Shown one piece after another: positions 36,855 through 45,565 of a stretch of DNA of 64,000 nt. Origin of the DNA: CBDBBY01 sp965203795 (GTDB lineage: Bacteria > Pseudomonadota > Alphaproteobacteria > Rhodobacterales > Rhodobacteraceae); contig OZ241915.1 in NCBI GenBank assembly GCA_965203795.1, positions 3,844,001-3,908,000 of the forward strand, given 5' to 3'. The position numbers were made by a program, and so were the translations under genes. The first letter of the stretch is position 1, and every line of letters begins with the position of its first letter. Below the pieces are notes generated by a model. It saw only the letters and a program-made list of their open reading frames with translations, was not told where the DNA came from and did no database searches.

Positions 36855-37190
36855 AATTCAGGGTCTGGCTCCCGGTGGTAGGGGCAATGTCGACCAGTTG
36901 GCACCGAACGGATGCACAAGATTGGGATCGAAGCGCGAACGGGTCCTGTCACCGCGTACGAGCGGAAGCTTTGGCAGTGCGTGTGCGATGAGCGGCCTGA
37001 GAATACGCGTCCTTTTGGCAGCACACGATCAATTCCGATCTCCAGCTTCTCCACGATCACGATCTGCCTTGGGATGCAGGCCTCTTCTATGCGGGCTATC
37101 GCAATGCGCTCGGTCACGATACCGAATGCCGCAAGGAATACGCCTTCCGTCGTACTTGGTATCCGGTCGGTTCTTATTGTCGCACTTGCT
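36855..37190 (-). pseudogene. Decayed copy of the 3' end of the ABC ATPase gene
   Basis: The minus strand reads SATIRTDRIPSTTEG and FGIVTERIAIARIEEA and IVIVEKLEIG, matching the C-terminal regulatory domain of the intact ATPase at 39425-40522 (SATIRIGRMRDAAEAG, FGIRPEHIAVAGADDA, VEIVEKLGAE). DNA similarity continues into the membrane-protein gene downstream, as at the intact locus. So this segment and paralogue 1 are a duplicate of the 38.8-39.8 kb region, with the ATPase part decaying. Confidence 0.65.
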
Positions 37191-37736
37191 TGTGAATTCC
37201 ATTCCGACGTTCGTTTCAATCGCATATTTCGGCGATCCTCCATATATCCATTCGTTACGGATAGGAAAAACGTGAGACCTTCGATAAAGCAATTAACGAT
37301 AATGCAACTCGGTTCGGCGCCGCACGCAAGATAAATGCGAATGGCTTTCCCAATGAGTTGTAGAAACATCGTTTTTCGATTTTCCGCAATATAGCGAAGG
37401 ATATCGCGGAACAATAACGCAATTTTCTTCATTTTTGGTTTCCTAGCATATCTGATAAATGTTTTGGGGTTTTTACAAAATGTAGTGTTCATGGTTTATG
37501 GAGCTCCTTGGCTGGCATTTAAGCTGATTTATCGTGACGCAGGCGGCATGCTTCGTTTTCTTGTGTGCATCTAAGGACGAATGTTCTGCAGCCGAATGAA
37601 CGGTGAGGCTTTACGTGATTAAACTCTTCAGCAAAGATTTCGATGCTGGCAGTCACCCGATTCAATATGCCGGGACCTGCCAGCATCATCCTTTGTCGTC
37701 ATTATTCTTTATCGTCCTCAAATCAACGCGGTAGAA
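37191..37736. other. AT-rich stretch with an inverted repeat, no clear gene
   Basis: About 550 bp. A minus-strand frame beginning near 37492 (MNTTFCKNPKTF ... MKKIALLFRDILRYIAENRK) runs into the ATPase remnant and has no family resemblance. An 11-bp inverted repeat, GATGCTGGCAG (37642-37652) and CTGCCAGCATC (37677-37687), is separated by 24 bp. Confidence 0.3.
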
Positions 37737-37739
37737 TTG

Positions 37740-38010
37740 TTTGAATTTACGGCGGAGATGATTTGCAGGTGCGAAGTCATCGCGGAACGATTATGGCTGG
37801 GTTCGACCCATATCGAATTGCTTGGGTCGGCTACGAAATCCAGCGACTACATTCCGTCGGTCCTGATTGGGCTTCAGGCGATCCGGATTGACGAGGCAAC
37901 GGGGATCGAGTTGTTTTGGCTGCTTGACGGGCACGAACTTCTGGACCGTCGTCGGGATGCAGGCTGCCGGGTCGGACATCACTTGCGAGTCCCCGCGGGC
38001 GCTCGGGGGC
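37740..38010 (+). pseudogene. N-terminal remnant of an ISNCY-family transposase
   Basis: ERLWLGSTHIELLG, DYIPSVLIGLQAIRIDEA and LFWLLDGHELLDRRRDAG match the start of the ISNCY transposase at 10755 (ERSWLGSVDIGSIEL, DDIPAILIGLQAIWNDKA, LFRLLDAHVLPDRRRDTG). After about 90 residues the similarity ends. The intact element's inverted repeat is not present here. Confidence 0.65.
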
Positions 38011-38357
38011 GCAGGGGGCAAATGGCTGCCGCCAAGCCAGCCGTCCGTCCGCCCGGAGCTCGTCGATCATCGCCGAACTATCGGTATACTACTCTTGCCC
38101 GCATTCCCGAACGCCTCCTGATACTCCCGAACCGCCTTCCGAACAGTGTTCCTTTATTTATACTCTGTTATCTTCTTCTATAGTGTCCCCTTTGCCGGAT
38201 ACTCCTGGACTGCCTCCGGGCGATCGCCTTGACCGGAACCTTGTCCCGGAAATGGTCATTCCGGATCCTCACAACCGTCTCCAATGCCAGCATCCCCTTC
38301 CCGCCTCGCACTACCTAATGCGTGATGCGGGTCCAAAATCCGCAGGGCGGCCGCAGG

Positions 38358-38666
38358 TCAAACCACGACGGACGAGGCCCGCTGACAGGGAGCCGTGGAC
38401 TCGCTCCCGCCGGGCAGGAAGGAGGAATAAAAAAGGACGACGAGCACCCCCGATAGTGGGTCGAAAAACCATGCCGACCCACAGATCCCGATTTCATCAG
38501 CGGCCGTCAGAGCCGTGAAGCCCTTACGCCTCGGCGCATATTTCCGATCGAAAGTGTCGTTCCCGACGGTGGAAGTCGCACTCTCGGCGACCGCTTCAAA
38601 TCCGGCTGTCGCAAGAGCTGCTAATGGAACGCGCAAACCGAGTTTTAATGCGTGCAACGTAGACAC
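38358..38666 (-). other. Possible remnant of a serine-hydrolase C-terminus
   Basis: A minus-strand frame of 102 residues contains GICGSAWFFDPLSGVLVVLF, which faintly resembles the C-terminal box of class C beta-lactamase-like esterases (GSAGTWFWIDP followed by VVFM). The rest has no resemblance and the frame may be accidental. The whole stretch 38011-38790 otherwise shows nothing recognisable. Confidence 0.2.
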
Positions 38667-38793
38667 TCGGATTGGAAGTCCTGCACTGTGTCGTCAATGA
38701 AATCAGATGAATTGACCCTTTCCGAACCGGAAATTCAGGAATCGGCAGTTTTCAAGTGTCTGACAACAGCGATTTCGTCGCGGGTTGCTCGGA

Positions 38794-39330
38794 TTAGGAG
38801 GTTCTCAAATTCTCAAAACTACGGCTTGCACGCTTAGAGCGGAGTTTTGCACGTTGAATCTCCCGGTCCAAATTCTTGCCACCGTTGTCTTGCCCGAAGC
38901 CAATAACGGCAAAGATGGCTGCTACGAGCTTTCCTAAAACGACACCAAGCACCGGAATTGCTGGAACGAGAAAGCCGATGATTACCCCGAATATCGCTCC
39001 GAATGTTGTGTTCGGGTATTCCTTGAGAGTGTAGTCCAGTGCATCGAGAACGCAGTCAAGAAGCTTGCGGCCGACATAAATTACTTTGTTACCAACATAA
39101 ATGAACGTTTTGGATATTTCGTCAAGCTTTGCTCGTGCTTCGGCCTGTTCTCCACGTTTCACGCCAGGAAGAGGTACATTATTAATATAATGACTAACGT
39201 CCTCTGTACGATGCGACGCAAGCTCGGAGATCCGGTAATCAGTCAACTCGCGAATGTCCTCATCGGTCAGGTTTTTGGCTTCGCCTTCGAAGCACTCGCC
39301 GGTCGCCGAGTTTTCCGCTTTGATCCACAC
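38794..39330 (-). CDS. Membrane protein of unknown family, paralogue 2
   Basis: A 178-residue protein from GTG 39330 with CAGGAG 8-13 bases upstream. Same architecture as the protein at 36167-36682: acidic start (AKNLTDEDIRELTDYRISEL), YVGNKVIYVGRKLLDCVLDAL, then NTTFGAIFGVIIGFLVPAIP and a second membrane segment VLGVVLGKLVAAIFAVIGFG, and a basic tail. It lies 95 bp downstream of the sugar ABC ATPase gene and in the same direction, so it may be read from that operon. It is AT-richer than the ABC genes. Function unknown. Confidence 0.6.
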   Translation of the reverse strand: MWIKAENSATGECFEGEAKNLTDEDIRELTDYRISELASHRTEDVSHYINNVPLPGVKRGEQAEARAKLDEISKTFIYVGNKVIYVGRKLLDCVLDALDYTLKEYPNTTFGAIFGVIIGFLVPAIPVLGVVLGKLVAAIFAVIGFGQDNGGKNLDREIQRAKLRSKRASRSFENLRTS

Positions 39331-39424
39331 TAGCGTTCTCCTGTTCCAGTCGCTTCAGGCCGCTTCAAGGTGGCCCAACATTGGAAGAAACGTAAACCAT
39401 GCGCTCGTCCGCTACAAGGTAGTG

Positions 39425-40522
39425 TCAGGGCTTTCCGGCGGGCGGCGGCAATACCGCCCCGTCCGGGCCGAACAGATGCACGTGTTCGAGATCGAAGCGC
39501 AGATAAATCGTATCACCGGGGACTAGCGGCAGCTTCGGCGGCGCCCGCACGACGAGCGGTTCTGCCGAAGCGTCCGTTTGACAGTACACGACTGATTCCG
39601 CTCCCAGCTTCTCCACGATCTCGACCTGCCCGGCGATGTGGGCGTCGTCCGCCCCGGCAACGGCAATGTGTTCGGGCCGGATCCCGAACGTCGCAGGGAA
39701 TCCGGCCTCCGCCGCGTCTCGCATCCGGCCGATCCTGATCGTTGCCGATCCCATCCGCAATTCGGAGTCGCCGCCTTCGCTCGCCAGTTCGGCGTCGAGG
39801 AAATTCATCGCGGGCGTTCCGATGAAACCCGCCACGAACCTGTTTCTCGGGCGCTCGTAGAGCTCGATCGGCGATCCGACCTGCTCGATCCGGCCCTGGT
39901 TGAGCACGACGATCCGGCTCGCGAGCGTCATGGCCTCGGTCTGGTCGTGGGTGACGTAGACCATCGTTCGACCAAGCCGCTGGTGAAGGCGGGTGATCTC
40001 GAGGCGCATCTGGACCCGGAGCGCGGCGTCGAGGTTGGAAAGGGGCTCGTCGAACAGGAACACCTTCGGATCGCCGATGATCGAACGGCCGATCGCGACG
40101 CGCTGCCGCTGCCCTCCGGACAGCTGCCGGGGCTTGCGACGCAGCAGGTCCTCGACTTGGAGCGTCGCGGCGACCTCCCGCACCCGCCGGGAAACCTCGT
40201 CCTTCGGCAGTTTCGCCAAGCGTAGTCCGAACCCTATGTTCTGCTCGACCGTCATGTGGGGAAACAGCGCGTAGGACTGGAACACCATGGCCACGCCGCG
40301 CTTGGACGGCTTCTGCAAGGTGACGTCCTCGCCGCCGATGAGGATCCGGCCGGACGACACGTCCTCCAGCCCGGTGATCAGCCGGAGCATCGTGGATTTG
40401 CCGCAGCCGGAGGGGCCGACGAACACCACGAATTCGCCTTCGGGAACTTCAAGGTCCACGCCCTTGATGACGGCCGTGTCGCCGAAGGACTTGCTGACTT
40501 GCTGCAATGCCAGATCAGCCAT
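39425..40522 (-). CDS. Sugar ABC transporter ATPase (UgpC/MalK type)
   Basis: A 365-residue ATPase of the carbohydrate-uptake family 1. Walker A GPSGCGKST, Q-loop FQSYALFPHM, signature LSGGQRQRVAIGRS, Walker B VFLFDEPLSNLDAALR, and H-loop YVTHDQTEAMTLA are all present. The C-terminal 130 residues form the OB-fold regulatory domain (FGIRPEHIAV ... LEHVHLFGPDG). It is the last of four ordered genes (binding protein, two permeases, ATPase), with 3 bp from the preceding permease stop. Substrate is probably a sugar or glycerol-phosphate-like compound; the sequence does not say which. Confidence 0.88.
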   Translation of the reverse strand: MADLALQQVSKSFGDTAVIKGVDLEVPEGEFVVFVGPSGCGKSTMLRLITGLEDVSSGRILIGGEDVTLQKPSKRGVAMVFQSYALFPHMTVEQNIGFGLRLAKLPKDEVSRRVREVAATLQVEDLLRRKPRQLSGGQRQRVAIGRSIIGDPKVFLFDEPLSNLDAALRVQMRLEITRLHQRLGRTMVYVTHDQTEAMTLASRIVVLNQGRIEQVGSPIELYERPRNRFVAGFIGTPAMNFLDAELASEGGDSELRMGSATIRIGRMRDAAEAGFPATFGIRPEHIAVAGADDAHIAGQVEIVEKLGAESVVYCQTDASAEPLVVRAPPKLPLVPGDTIYLRFDLEHVHLFGPDGAVLPPPAGKP

Positions 40523-40525
40523 GGC

Positions 40526-41383
40526 TCAGCCCTTGACCGCGCCCATGGTCATTCCCTTGATGAAGTACTGCTGGAAGAACAGGAAAACGATCAGCGTGGG
40601 AACGCTGGCGACCAGCGACAGAGCCCCCTGCACGCCCCAAGCGACGGAGTACTGGCCCTTGAGGTTGACGATTCCGATCATGATCGTCCGCTTCTCGTCC
40701 GACTGCGTGAATATCAGCGGCCACAGGAAGTCGTTCCATATCCATGTGAACTGCAGGGTCGCGAGCACGGCGAGGGCAGGCAGGCTGAGGGGAAGCGCCA
40801 CTCGCGTCAGTACCTGCCATTCATTGGCGCCCGCGAGGATTGCGGCTTCCCTGAGCGCGTTGGGGACGGTCGCGAAGAAGTTCCGCATAAGAAGCGTGCA
40901 GATCGGAATCCCGAGCGCGGTATGCACGAAGATGATCGGCCACAGGGTGTCGATCAGGTCCAAGGAATTGAACAGGCGGAACAGCGGGATGAGGATGACC
41001 TGCGGCGGGAAGAACATGCCGGAGACAAGCGCCAGGAACAGCAGATTGCTGCCCCTGAACGGAAGCTTCGAGAAGACGTAGCCTGCAAGCACGCCCAGCG
41101 CGAGCGAGGCCGCCGTCGCCGGGATGGTGACCAGCAGCGTGTTGATGAAATACTGGTGGACCGCCGGGCTGAAGAGGACCTCCGCGAAATTCCCCAGATA
41201 GAGCCGGTCCGGCACGGCCCACAGGTTTCCAAATGCGATGTCGCGGGTGGTCTTGATCGAAGACAGCAGCACGCCGACCGTCGGCGCGAGGAACAGAAGG
41301 GCGAGCATCACCAGCGAAGCGAACACGGCCGCGGGCCACGGGTTGAATTCGCGAGCGGCCGCGGCGGCGCGGGCCTCAGCCAT
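40526..41383 (-). CDS. Sugar ABC transporter permease (MalG/UgpE type)
   Basis: A 285-residue permease with six membrane helices and the cytoplasmic EAA loop EAAILAGANEWQVLTRVALPLSLPAL that contacts the ATPase. The N-terminal Ala-rich stretch precedes the first helix. The start overlaps the end of the other permease gene by 8 bp, so they are translationally coupled. It forms a heterodimer with the MalF-type permease. Confidence 0.88.
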   Translation of the reverse strand: MAEARAAAAAREFNPWPAAVFASLVMLALLFLAPTVGVLLSSIKTTRDIAFGNLWAVPDRLYLGNFAEVLFSPAVHQYFINTLLVTIPATAASLALGVLAGYVFSKLPFRGSNLLFLALVSGMFFPPQVILIPLFRLFNSLDLIDTLWPIIFVHTALGIPICTLLMRNFFATVPNALREAAILAGANEWQVLTRVALPLSLPALAVLATLQFTWIWNDFLWPLIFTQSDEKRTIMIGIVNLKGQYSVAWGVQGALSLVASVPTLIVFLFFQQYFIKGMTMGAVKG

Positions 41384-42257
41384 GGATTTCGTCCACGCGC
41401 CGGAGCTCCCGGAAGTAGATCCGGATGATCGTGAGCGCGATGAGGAACAGGACCACGGAAATCGCGCTGCCGTAACCCATCTGGTACTTCTTGAAGGACT
41501 CGTTGTACATGTGCATGGCGAGGGTATCAGAGCTGTGGAACGGCCCGCCCCCGGTCATGATGTACAGGATGTCGAAGCCCTTCAGCGAATTGATCACGCT
41601 GAGCGCGATCACGACCACGGTCGCCGGCGTCAGGAGCGGCAGGACGACAAGCCTGATGCGCTGCCAGGCGGAGGCGCCCTCGATCTCGCAGACTTCCAGC
41701 AGGTCCTCCGAAATCGACGTGAGGCCTGCAAGGTAGATCACCATGGTCAGGCCGGTCTGCTGCCAGGACCACGCAAGGATCACCGAGCCGAGCGCGGTTT
41801 CCGGCTTGGCGAGCCACGCAAATCCGGCCTTTTCGCCGGTGACCGCCGAAATCACTGTGTTCAGCAGGCCCCAGTCGGCTTGGTAGATCCAGATCCAGAT
41901 CTGGCCGACGACGACTGCGGAAAGGCAGATCGGAAGATAGAAAATCGACTTGAAGATAGTGCCGCCGGGAATGCGGCTGTCGATCAGCAGCGCCAGTCCC
42001 AGCCCGAGCAGCGTCGGCACGAGGATTGCCGCCACCATCCAGATCACCGTGTTGATCGCGGCGTTGAGGAACAGCCGGTCCGTCGCGATCTTGGCGAAGT
42101 TCGCAAATCCCACGAAATCGTAGTTCGGATTGAATCCGTTCCAGTTCGTGAAGCTGTAGTAGAACGAGCTGAGGAGCGGCCAGACGACGAGCACGGCGAA
42201 GACGCCAAGGGGCGCGGCAAGAAGGACCGCCCGCCAGAACCTGGCGCTTCTTTCCAC
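41376..42257 (-). CDS. Sugar ABC transporter permease (MalF/UgpA type)
   Basis: A 293-residue permease with six membrane helices. EAA loop: EVCEIEGASAWQRIRLVVLPLL. NSLKGFDILYIMTGGGP is typical of the MalF/UgpA branch. It follows the binding-protein gene after a 68-bp spacer holding a perfect hairpin, and overlaps the next permease gene. Confidence 0.88.
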   Translation of the reverse strand: MERSARFWRAVLLAAPLGVFAVLVVWPLLSSFYYSFTNWNGFNPNYDFVGFANFAKIATDRLFLNAAINTVIWMVAAILVPTLLGLGLALLIDSRIPGGTIFKSIFYLPICLSAVVVGQIWIWIYQADWGLLNTVISAVTGEKAGFAWLAKPETALGSVILAWSWQQTGLTMVIYLAGLTSISEDLLEVCEIEGASAWQRIRLVVLPLLTPATVVVIALSVINSLKGFDILYIMTGGGPFHSSDTLAMHMYNESFKKYQMGYGSAISVVLFLIALTIIRIYFRELRRVDEIHG

Positions 42258-42282
42258 TTGCGCTGCCTGCTTGCGGCCGGGT

Positions 42283-42313
42283 CTGCCGCCGACGGAATTC
42301 CCGTCGGCGGCAG
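42283..42313 (-). promoter_or_regulatory. Intercistronic 13-bp-stem hairpin
   Basis: CTGCCGCCGACGG and CCGTCGGCGGCAG pair perfectly around AATTC between the binding-protein stop and the first permease start. There is no T run. Such hairpins in binding-protein transporters protect the upstream mRNA and lower expression of the permease genes, so the binding protein is made in excess. Confidence 0.7.
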
Positions 42314-42325
42314 CGGCTGGTCAGC

Positions 42326-43609
42326 CTATTTGGCGGCCTCCGCCGCGAACGCGTCGGCCGCGGCCGACTGCGCGTCGCCGAGGATTCTTGCGTAGTCCCC
42401 GGGGCTGTCCATGAACTCCTGGAACATGGAAAGGCCGACTTCGGCAACCGGGGGCGGGGTCGCGAGATCGTAGTTGAACGCGAACACGTCCGCCGCGGCC
42501 ACGGCTTCGAACGCCTTGAGCATCACCGCGTTGTAGGCGGCCGGATCTACATTCACGTTGGCCGACAGTGCGCCTTGGGCCTGCGCCCATTTTGCCTGCG
42601 ACTCGGGATTGGAGATCATTTCCGCGAGGAACGCCTTCGCGCCGGGCACGTTTTCGGCGTTCGCGGAAACCACCCACCCGTCGACCGGGCCGACCACGGC
42701 GTTCGCCACGCCGTCGTCGATCATCGGGAATTCGAAGAAGTCGTAATCGGTGCCGGGCTCAAGGCCGAGGCCGTTCCAATAGCCGGTGATCCAGGTTCCC
42801 ATGAGGGTCATCGCGGCGTCGCCGCGTGCCACCTTGTCGGACGCGTCGGTCCAGGAGTCGGCGTTGGAGTTCGGAAGGAAGTTCCCGCCGTCGACGAGAT
42901 CCATCCAGATCGACATCGCGCGCATGACTTCCGGATCGTCGTAGGAAGCCGAGCCGTCCATGAGCGCCGCGCGGTACTCCGGACCGGCAGTGCGCAGGAT
43001 CAGATAGTCGAACCAGAACTGCGCCGGCCACCGGTTCAGCGAGCCGAGAGCGATCGGCGTGACGCCGGCCGCCTTGAGCGTTTCGCACAAGGCAAGGAAT
43101 TCGTCCCACGTGGTCGGCATCTCTGTGATGCCGGCATCGGCGAAGACCTTCGTGTTGTAGAACATTCCGGCGTAGTGGTAGTTCATCGGCACCAAGTAGC
43201 GGACGCCGCCGTACATCGTCGCGCTGTCCGCGACCGACTTGGCGACGACATCATCCAGCCCCGCGCTCGCCCACATGTCGTCGATCGGAGTCAGGCTGCC
43301 GGAATCAACCACGAACTGGACCCGCGCTCCTGCCCAGTAGCTGAACACATCCGGAAGGCTCTGCCCGGCGGCGCGAACGAGGATGTCCGTCTTGAAGTCC
43401 TCGTGCCCGACCGGGCTGTCCTTCATCATGTAGCCGGAGTTCTCCTCGAACACTCCGATGATCTCGTCGAGGGCCTTCTTGCCGAATTCGCCGCTGAAGT
43501 AATGCGAGATCGTTACATCCCCTCCGCTTTGCGCAGAGGCTGCCATGCCGAACGCGGCGACCGGCGCTGCCAATGCGGCGGCCAGCAAATTCCGTTTCGT
43601 CAGTGCCAT
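42326..43609 (-). CDS. Extracellular sugar-binding protein of the ABC transporter
   Basis: A 427-residue family 1 solute-binding protein. ATG 43609 has GGGAGGAAACAGG upstream. The N-terminus is a signal peptide: MALTKRNLLAAALAAPVAAF with basic residues and a hydrophobic core, likely cleaved after ASA. Mature-protein features are the FSGEFGKKALDEIIGVFEEN lobe, MTLMGTWITGYW and the VVSANAENVPGAKAFL lobe. It captures the substrate in the periplasm. First gene of the operon, with a sigma70-like promoter about 60 bp upstream. Confidence 0.88.
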   Translation of the reverse strand: MALTKRNLLAAALAAPVAAFGMAASAQSGGDVTISHYFSGEFGKKALDEIIGVFEENSGYMMKDSPVGHEDFKTDILVRAAGQSLPDVFSYWAGARVQFVVDSGSLTPIDDMWASAGLDDVVAKSVADSATMYGGVRYLVPMNYHYAGMFYNTKVFADAGITEMPTTWDEFLALCETLKAAGVTPIALGSLNRWPAQFWFDYLILRTAGPEYRAALMDGSASYDDPEVMRAMSIWMDLVDGGNFLPNSNADSWTDASDKVARGDAAMTLMGTWITGYWNGLGLEPGTDYDFFEFPMIDDGVANAVVGPVDGWVVSANAENVPGAKAFLAEMISNPESQAKWAQAQGALSANVNVDPAAYNAVMLKAFEAVAAADVFAFNYDLATPPPVAEVGLSMFQEFMDSPGDYARILGDAQSAAADAFAAEAAK

Positions 43610-43668
43610 CCTGTTTCCTCCCAGATTCAAGTTGTCCGCGGCTGCAGGCGGCAGGCGCGACGACAGGA

Positions 43669-43697
43669 TATTGACGCTTGTGAATCGCGCGTGTCAA
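43669..43697 (-). promoter_or_regulatory. Sigma70-type promoter of the sugar ABC operon
   Basis: On the minus strand TTGACA (43692-43697) is followed after 17 bases by TCAATA (43669-43674), about 60 bp before the binding-protein start. TTGACGC and GCGTGTCAA around it form an imperfect inverted repeat that could be an operator. Confidence 0.5.
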
Positions 43698-43882
43698 TTT
43701 TTTTCAGTGCTGCAGGTGCCCTTGCGGCGGCCTTTGCCACGCCGCCGGGTTCACATTGCGGTTATCCGCGCCGACGCGTGAGCGAAGCCTAAGTCGCGAA
43801 AGGCCCAAGCCGGAATTTGCTGCTGAAACCTGTTCCGCGGCCGCACAACCGCGGAAGCGTCCACCGTTGCCCGTCCCGGCTC

Positions 43883-44257
43883 TCAGCCTTCCGGCGGCGT
43901 GGCGAAGTCTTCCGGCTCGAAGACCTCCCTGAGTTCGATGCAGCTGGGACCGGGCATTGGATTCGGACACTGCTTCAACCACTCGACCGCCTCGGCCATG
44001 TCCTTGACGTTCCACATCCAGTAGCCCGCCACGAGCTCATTTGTATGCGCAAACGGCCCGTCCTCGACTTCCCGCCCGGTTCCGTCGAACTGCACCCGCT
44101 TTCCCGTGGACGAAGGCTTCAGGCCGGCGCCGTCCAGCATGACCCCGGCATCCACCAGCTTCTTGTTGAACTCGCCCATGTCCCTGATGAGCCTCACCGA
44201 CGGCATCGCGCCGGACTCGCTGTCCGCCGTCGCCTTGACCAGAACCATCACTCTCAT
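43883..44257 (-). CDS. YciI/DGPF-domain protein
   Basis: A 124-residue protein beginning MRVMVLVKATADSESGAMP with the YCII-related dimeric ferredoxin-like fold. The segment GREVEDGPFAHTNELVAGYW is a version of the DGPF box, and VKDMAEAVEWLKQCPNP follows. Members are small enzymes or sigma-factor-linked proteins of unclear role. There is no sigma factor gene next to it here. Confidence 0.75.
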   Translation of the reverse strand: MRVMVLVKATADSESGAMPSVRLIRDMGEFNKKLVDAGVMLDGAGLKPSSTGKRVQFDGTGREVEDGPFAHTNELVAGYWMWNVKDMAEAVEWLKQCPNPMPGPSCIELREVFEPEDFATPPEG

Positions 44258-44449
44258 CGGCTTGCCCCAGTGAAGTGCGTTCGAATGACGCCCGCCCCTG
44301 CTTGCTTGGAAGGGGATCTGGCGGCGGTCAGCCTACCATTGGACCGCTGGTTCGCCACCGGGATTCTTGCGGACGCTCCCCGGCGCGGATAGCCAGGGAA
44401 CCAGCAGTCCGGTGCGTGCCGGGCGAGCGGGCAGCAAGCGGGGAAGGCC

Positions 44450-44734
44450 ATGCCGGATCTGGGCAAATCAATTGTAAAGATCGAAAATGACAGGCTGCGG
44501 ATCACGGAATGGCGGTTCAGGCCGGGCGAGGAGACCGGGTGGCACAGGCATGAATTCGATTACGTGGTCGTGCCGATGTCGACCGGACGGCTGGAAATCG
44601 TGGCCCCCGACGGATCCGTTTCCGGTTCCGAGCTGAAAGCTGGAGAGCCGTATTTCCGTCGCGCGGGCGTCGAGCACAATGTGATCAACGCGAGCGGCGG
44701 CGACTTTTCGTTCATCAAGATAGAGCTTTTCTGA
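44450..44734 (+). CDS. Small single-domain cupin
   Basis: A 94-residue cupin with box 1 GEETGWHRHEFDYVVVPMSTG (two His and Glu metal ligands) and box 2 PYFRRAGVEHNVINASG. Likely a metal-binding beta-barrel enzyme or sensor of a small ligand. It lies 249 bp before the RidA gene in the same direction. Confidence 0.75.
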   Translation: MPDLGKSIVKIENDRLRITEWRFRPGEETGWHRHEFDYVVVPMSTGRLEIVAPDGSVSGSELKAGEPYFRRAGVEHNVINASGGDFSFIKIELF

Positions 44735-44982
44735 CAACAGCAGGCGCTTGCTTGAAGCCAATCCGCATGGCTGCGGCAGGCGAATTCGGTTCGAGAATGA
44801 GCGGACGCGATTTGGACGCGCACCGGTCTCGGCCGGAAATTCCGCGGAGACTTCGAAGTCTGGAGCGTCGGACGGCGATTCACCGTCCTCTGTCGCGCGC
44901 AACCCGGGTTCGAATTTTGACGCAGGTTACGGTCCGTGCAAGTTTGAGCTGAACCGCGTGTCGCAACAGGAAGGAGCAGCCC

Positions 44983-45438
44983 ATGACGACGGAGACCATG
45001 CGATTTGTCCATACCGAGGCGGCCCCGGCGCCAGTAGGGCCCTACTCGCAGGCGGTGCGGGCCGGCCAGCTGATGTTCGTGTCGGGCCAGGTCGGGTTGG
45101 AGCCGGGAACAAGCGCCATCGCGGCGAATGACGTCGAAGTGCAAACGGAACGCGCACTGCGGAATGTTGCCGCCGTCATCGCGGCAGCGGGCGGGTCTCC
45201 GCAAGAAATTGTCAAAACCACGATCTTTCTCGTGAACATGGACGAATTCGCGCGGATGAATGGCGTCTACGCGAAGTTCTTCGGGGAGCACAGGCCCGCG
45301 CGGTCCACTGTGGAGGTTTCGCGCCTGCCTTTGGACGCAAAAGTCGAGATCGAGGCAGTCGCCGTCCTTGGCGAAGTCGAGAATCAGACCGACATCGCGG
45401 AAACCGTATCAATGCCAACCCATACACATGGACACTAA
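44983..45438 (+). CDS. RidA family enamine/imine deaminase
   Basis: A 151-residue RidA protein. ATG 44983 has AGGAAGGAG upstream. Family features: PAPVGPYSQAVRAGQLMFVSGQVG, then QTERALRNVAAVIAAAG, KTTIFLVNMDEFARMN, and the active-site region RSTVEVSRLPLDAKVEIEAVA with the conserved Arg. RidA hydrolyses reactive enamine/imine intermediates made by PLP enzymes. The C-terminal 15 residues (THTHGH) extend beyond the usual family end. Confidence 0.88.
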   Translation: MTTETMRFVHTEAAPAPVGPYSQAVRAGQLMFVSGQVGLEPGTSAIAANDVEVQTERALRNVAAVIAAAGGSPQEIVKTTIFLVNMDEFARMNGVYAKFFGEHRPARSTVEVSRLPLDAKVEIEAVAVLGEVENQTDIAETVSMPTHTHGH

Positions 45439-45565
45439 CATTCAATCGCGCATTCTACGAAGCGCAAGCCAAGTGTCTAACGGAAACCGCTCACGTCCGC
45501 TTTTTCTTTGTATTTGATCTCGAAGCAACTCTGCCCTTGGTTGTATTGTACCTCCCATTGTCCGG

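Noticed and set aside
38358..38666. A beta-lactamase-type gene
   Set aside because: Only one short weak resemblance, no serine motif and no N-terminal part; listed as a low-confidence remnant.
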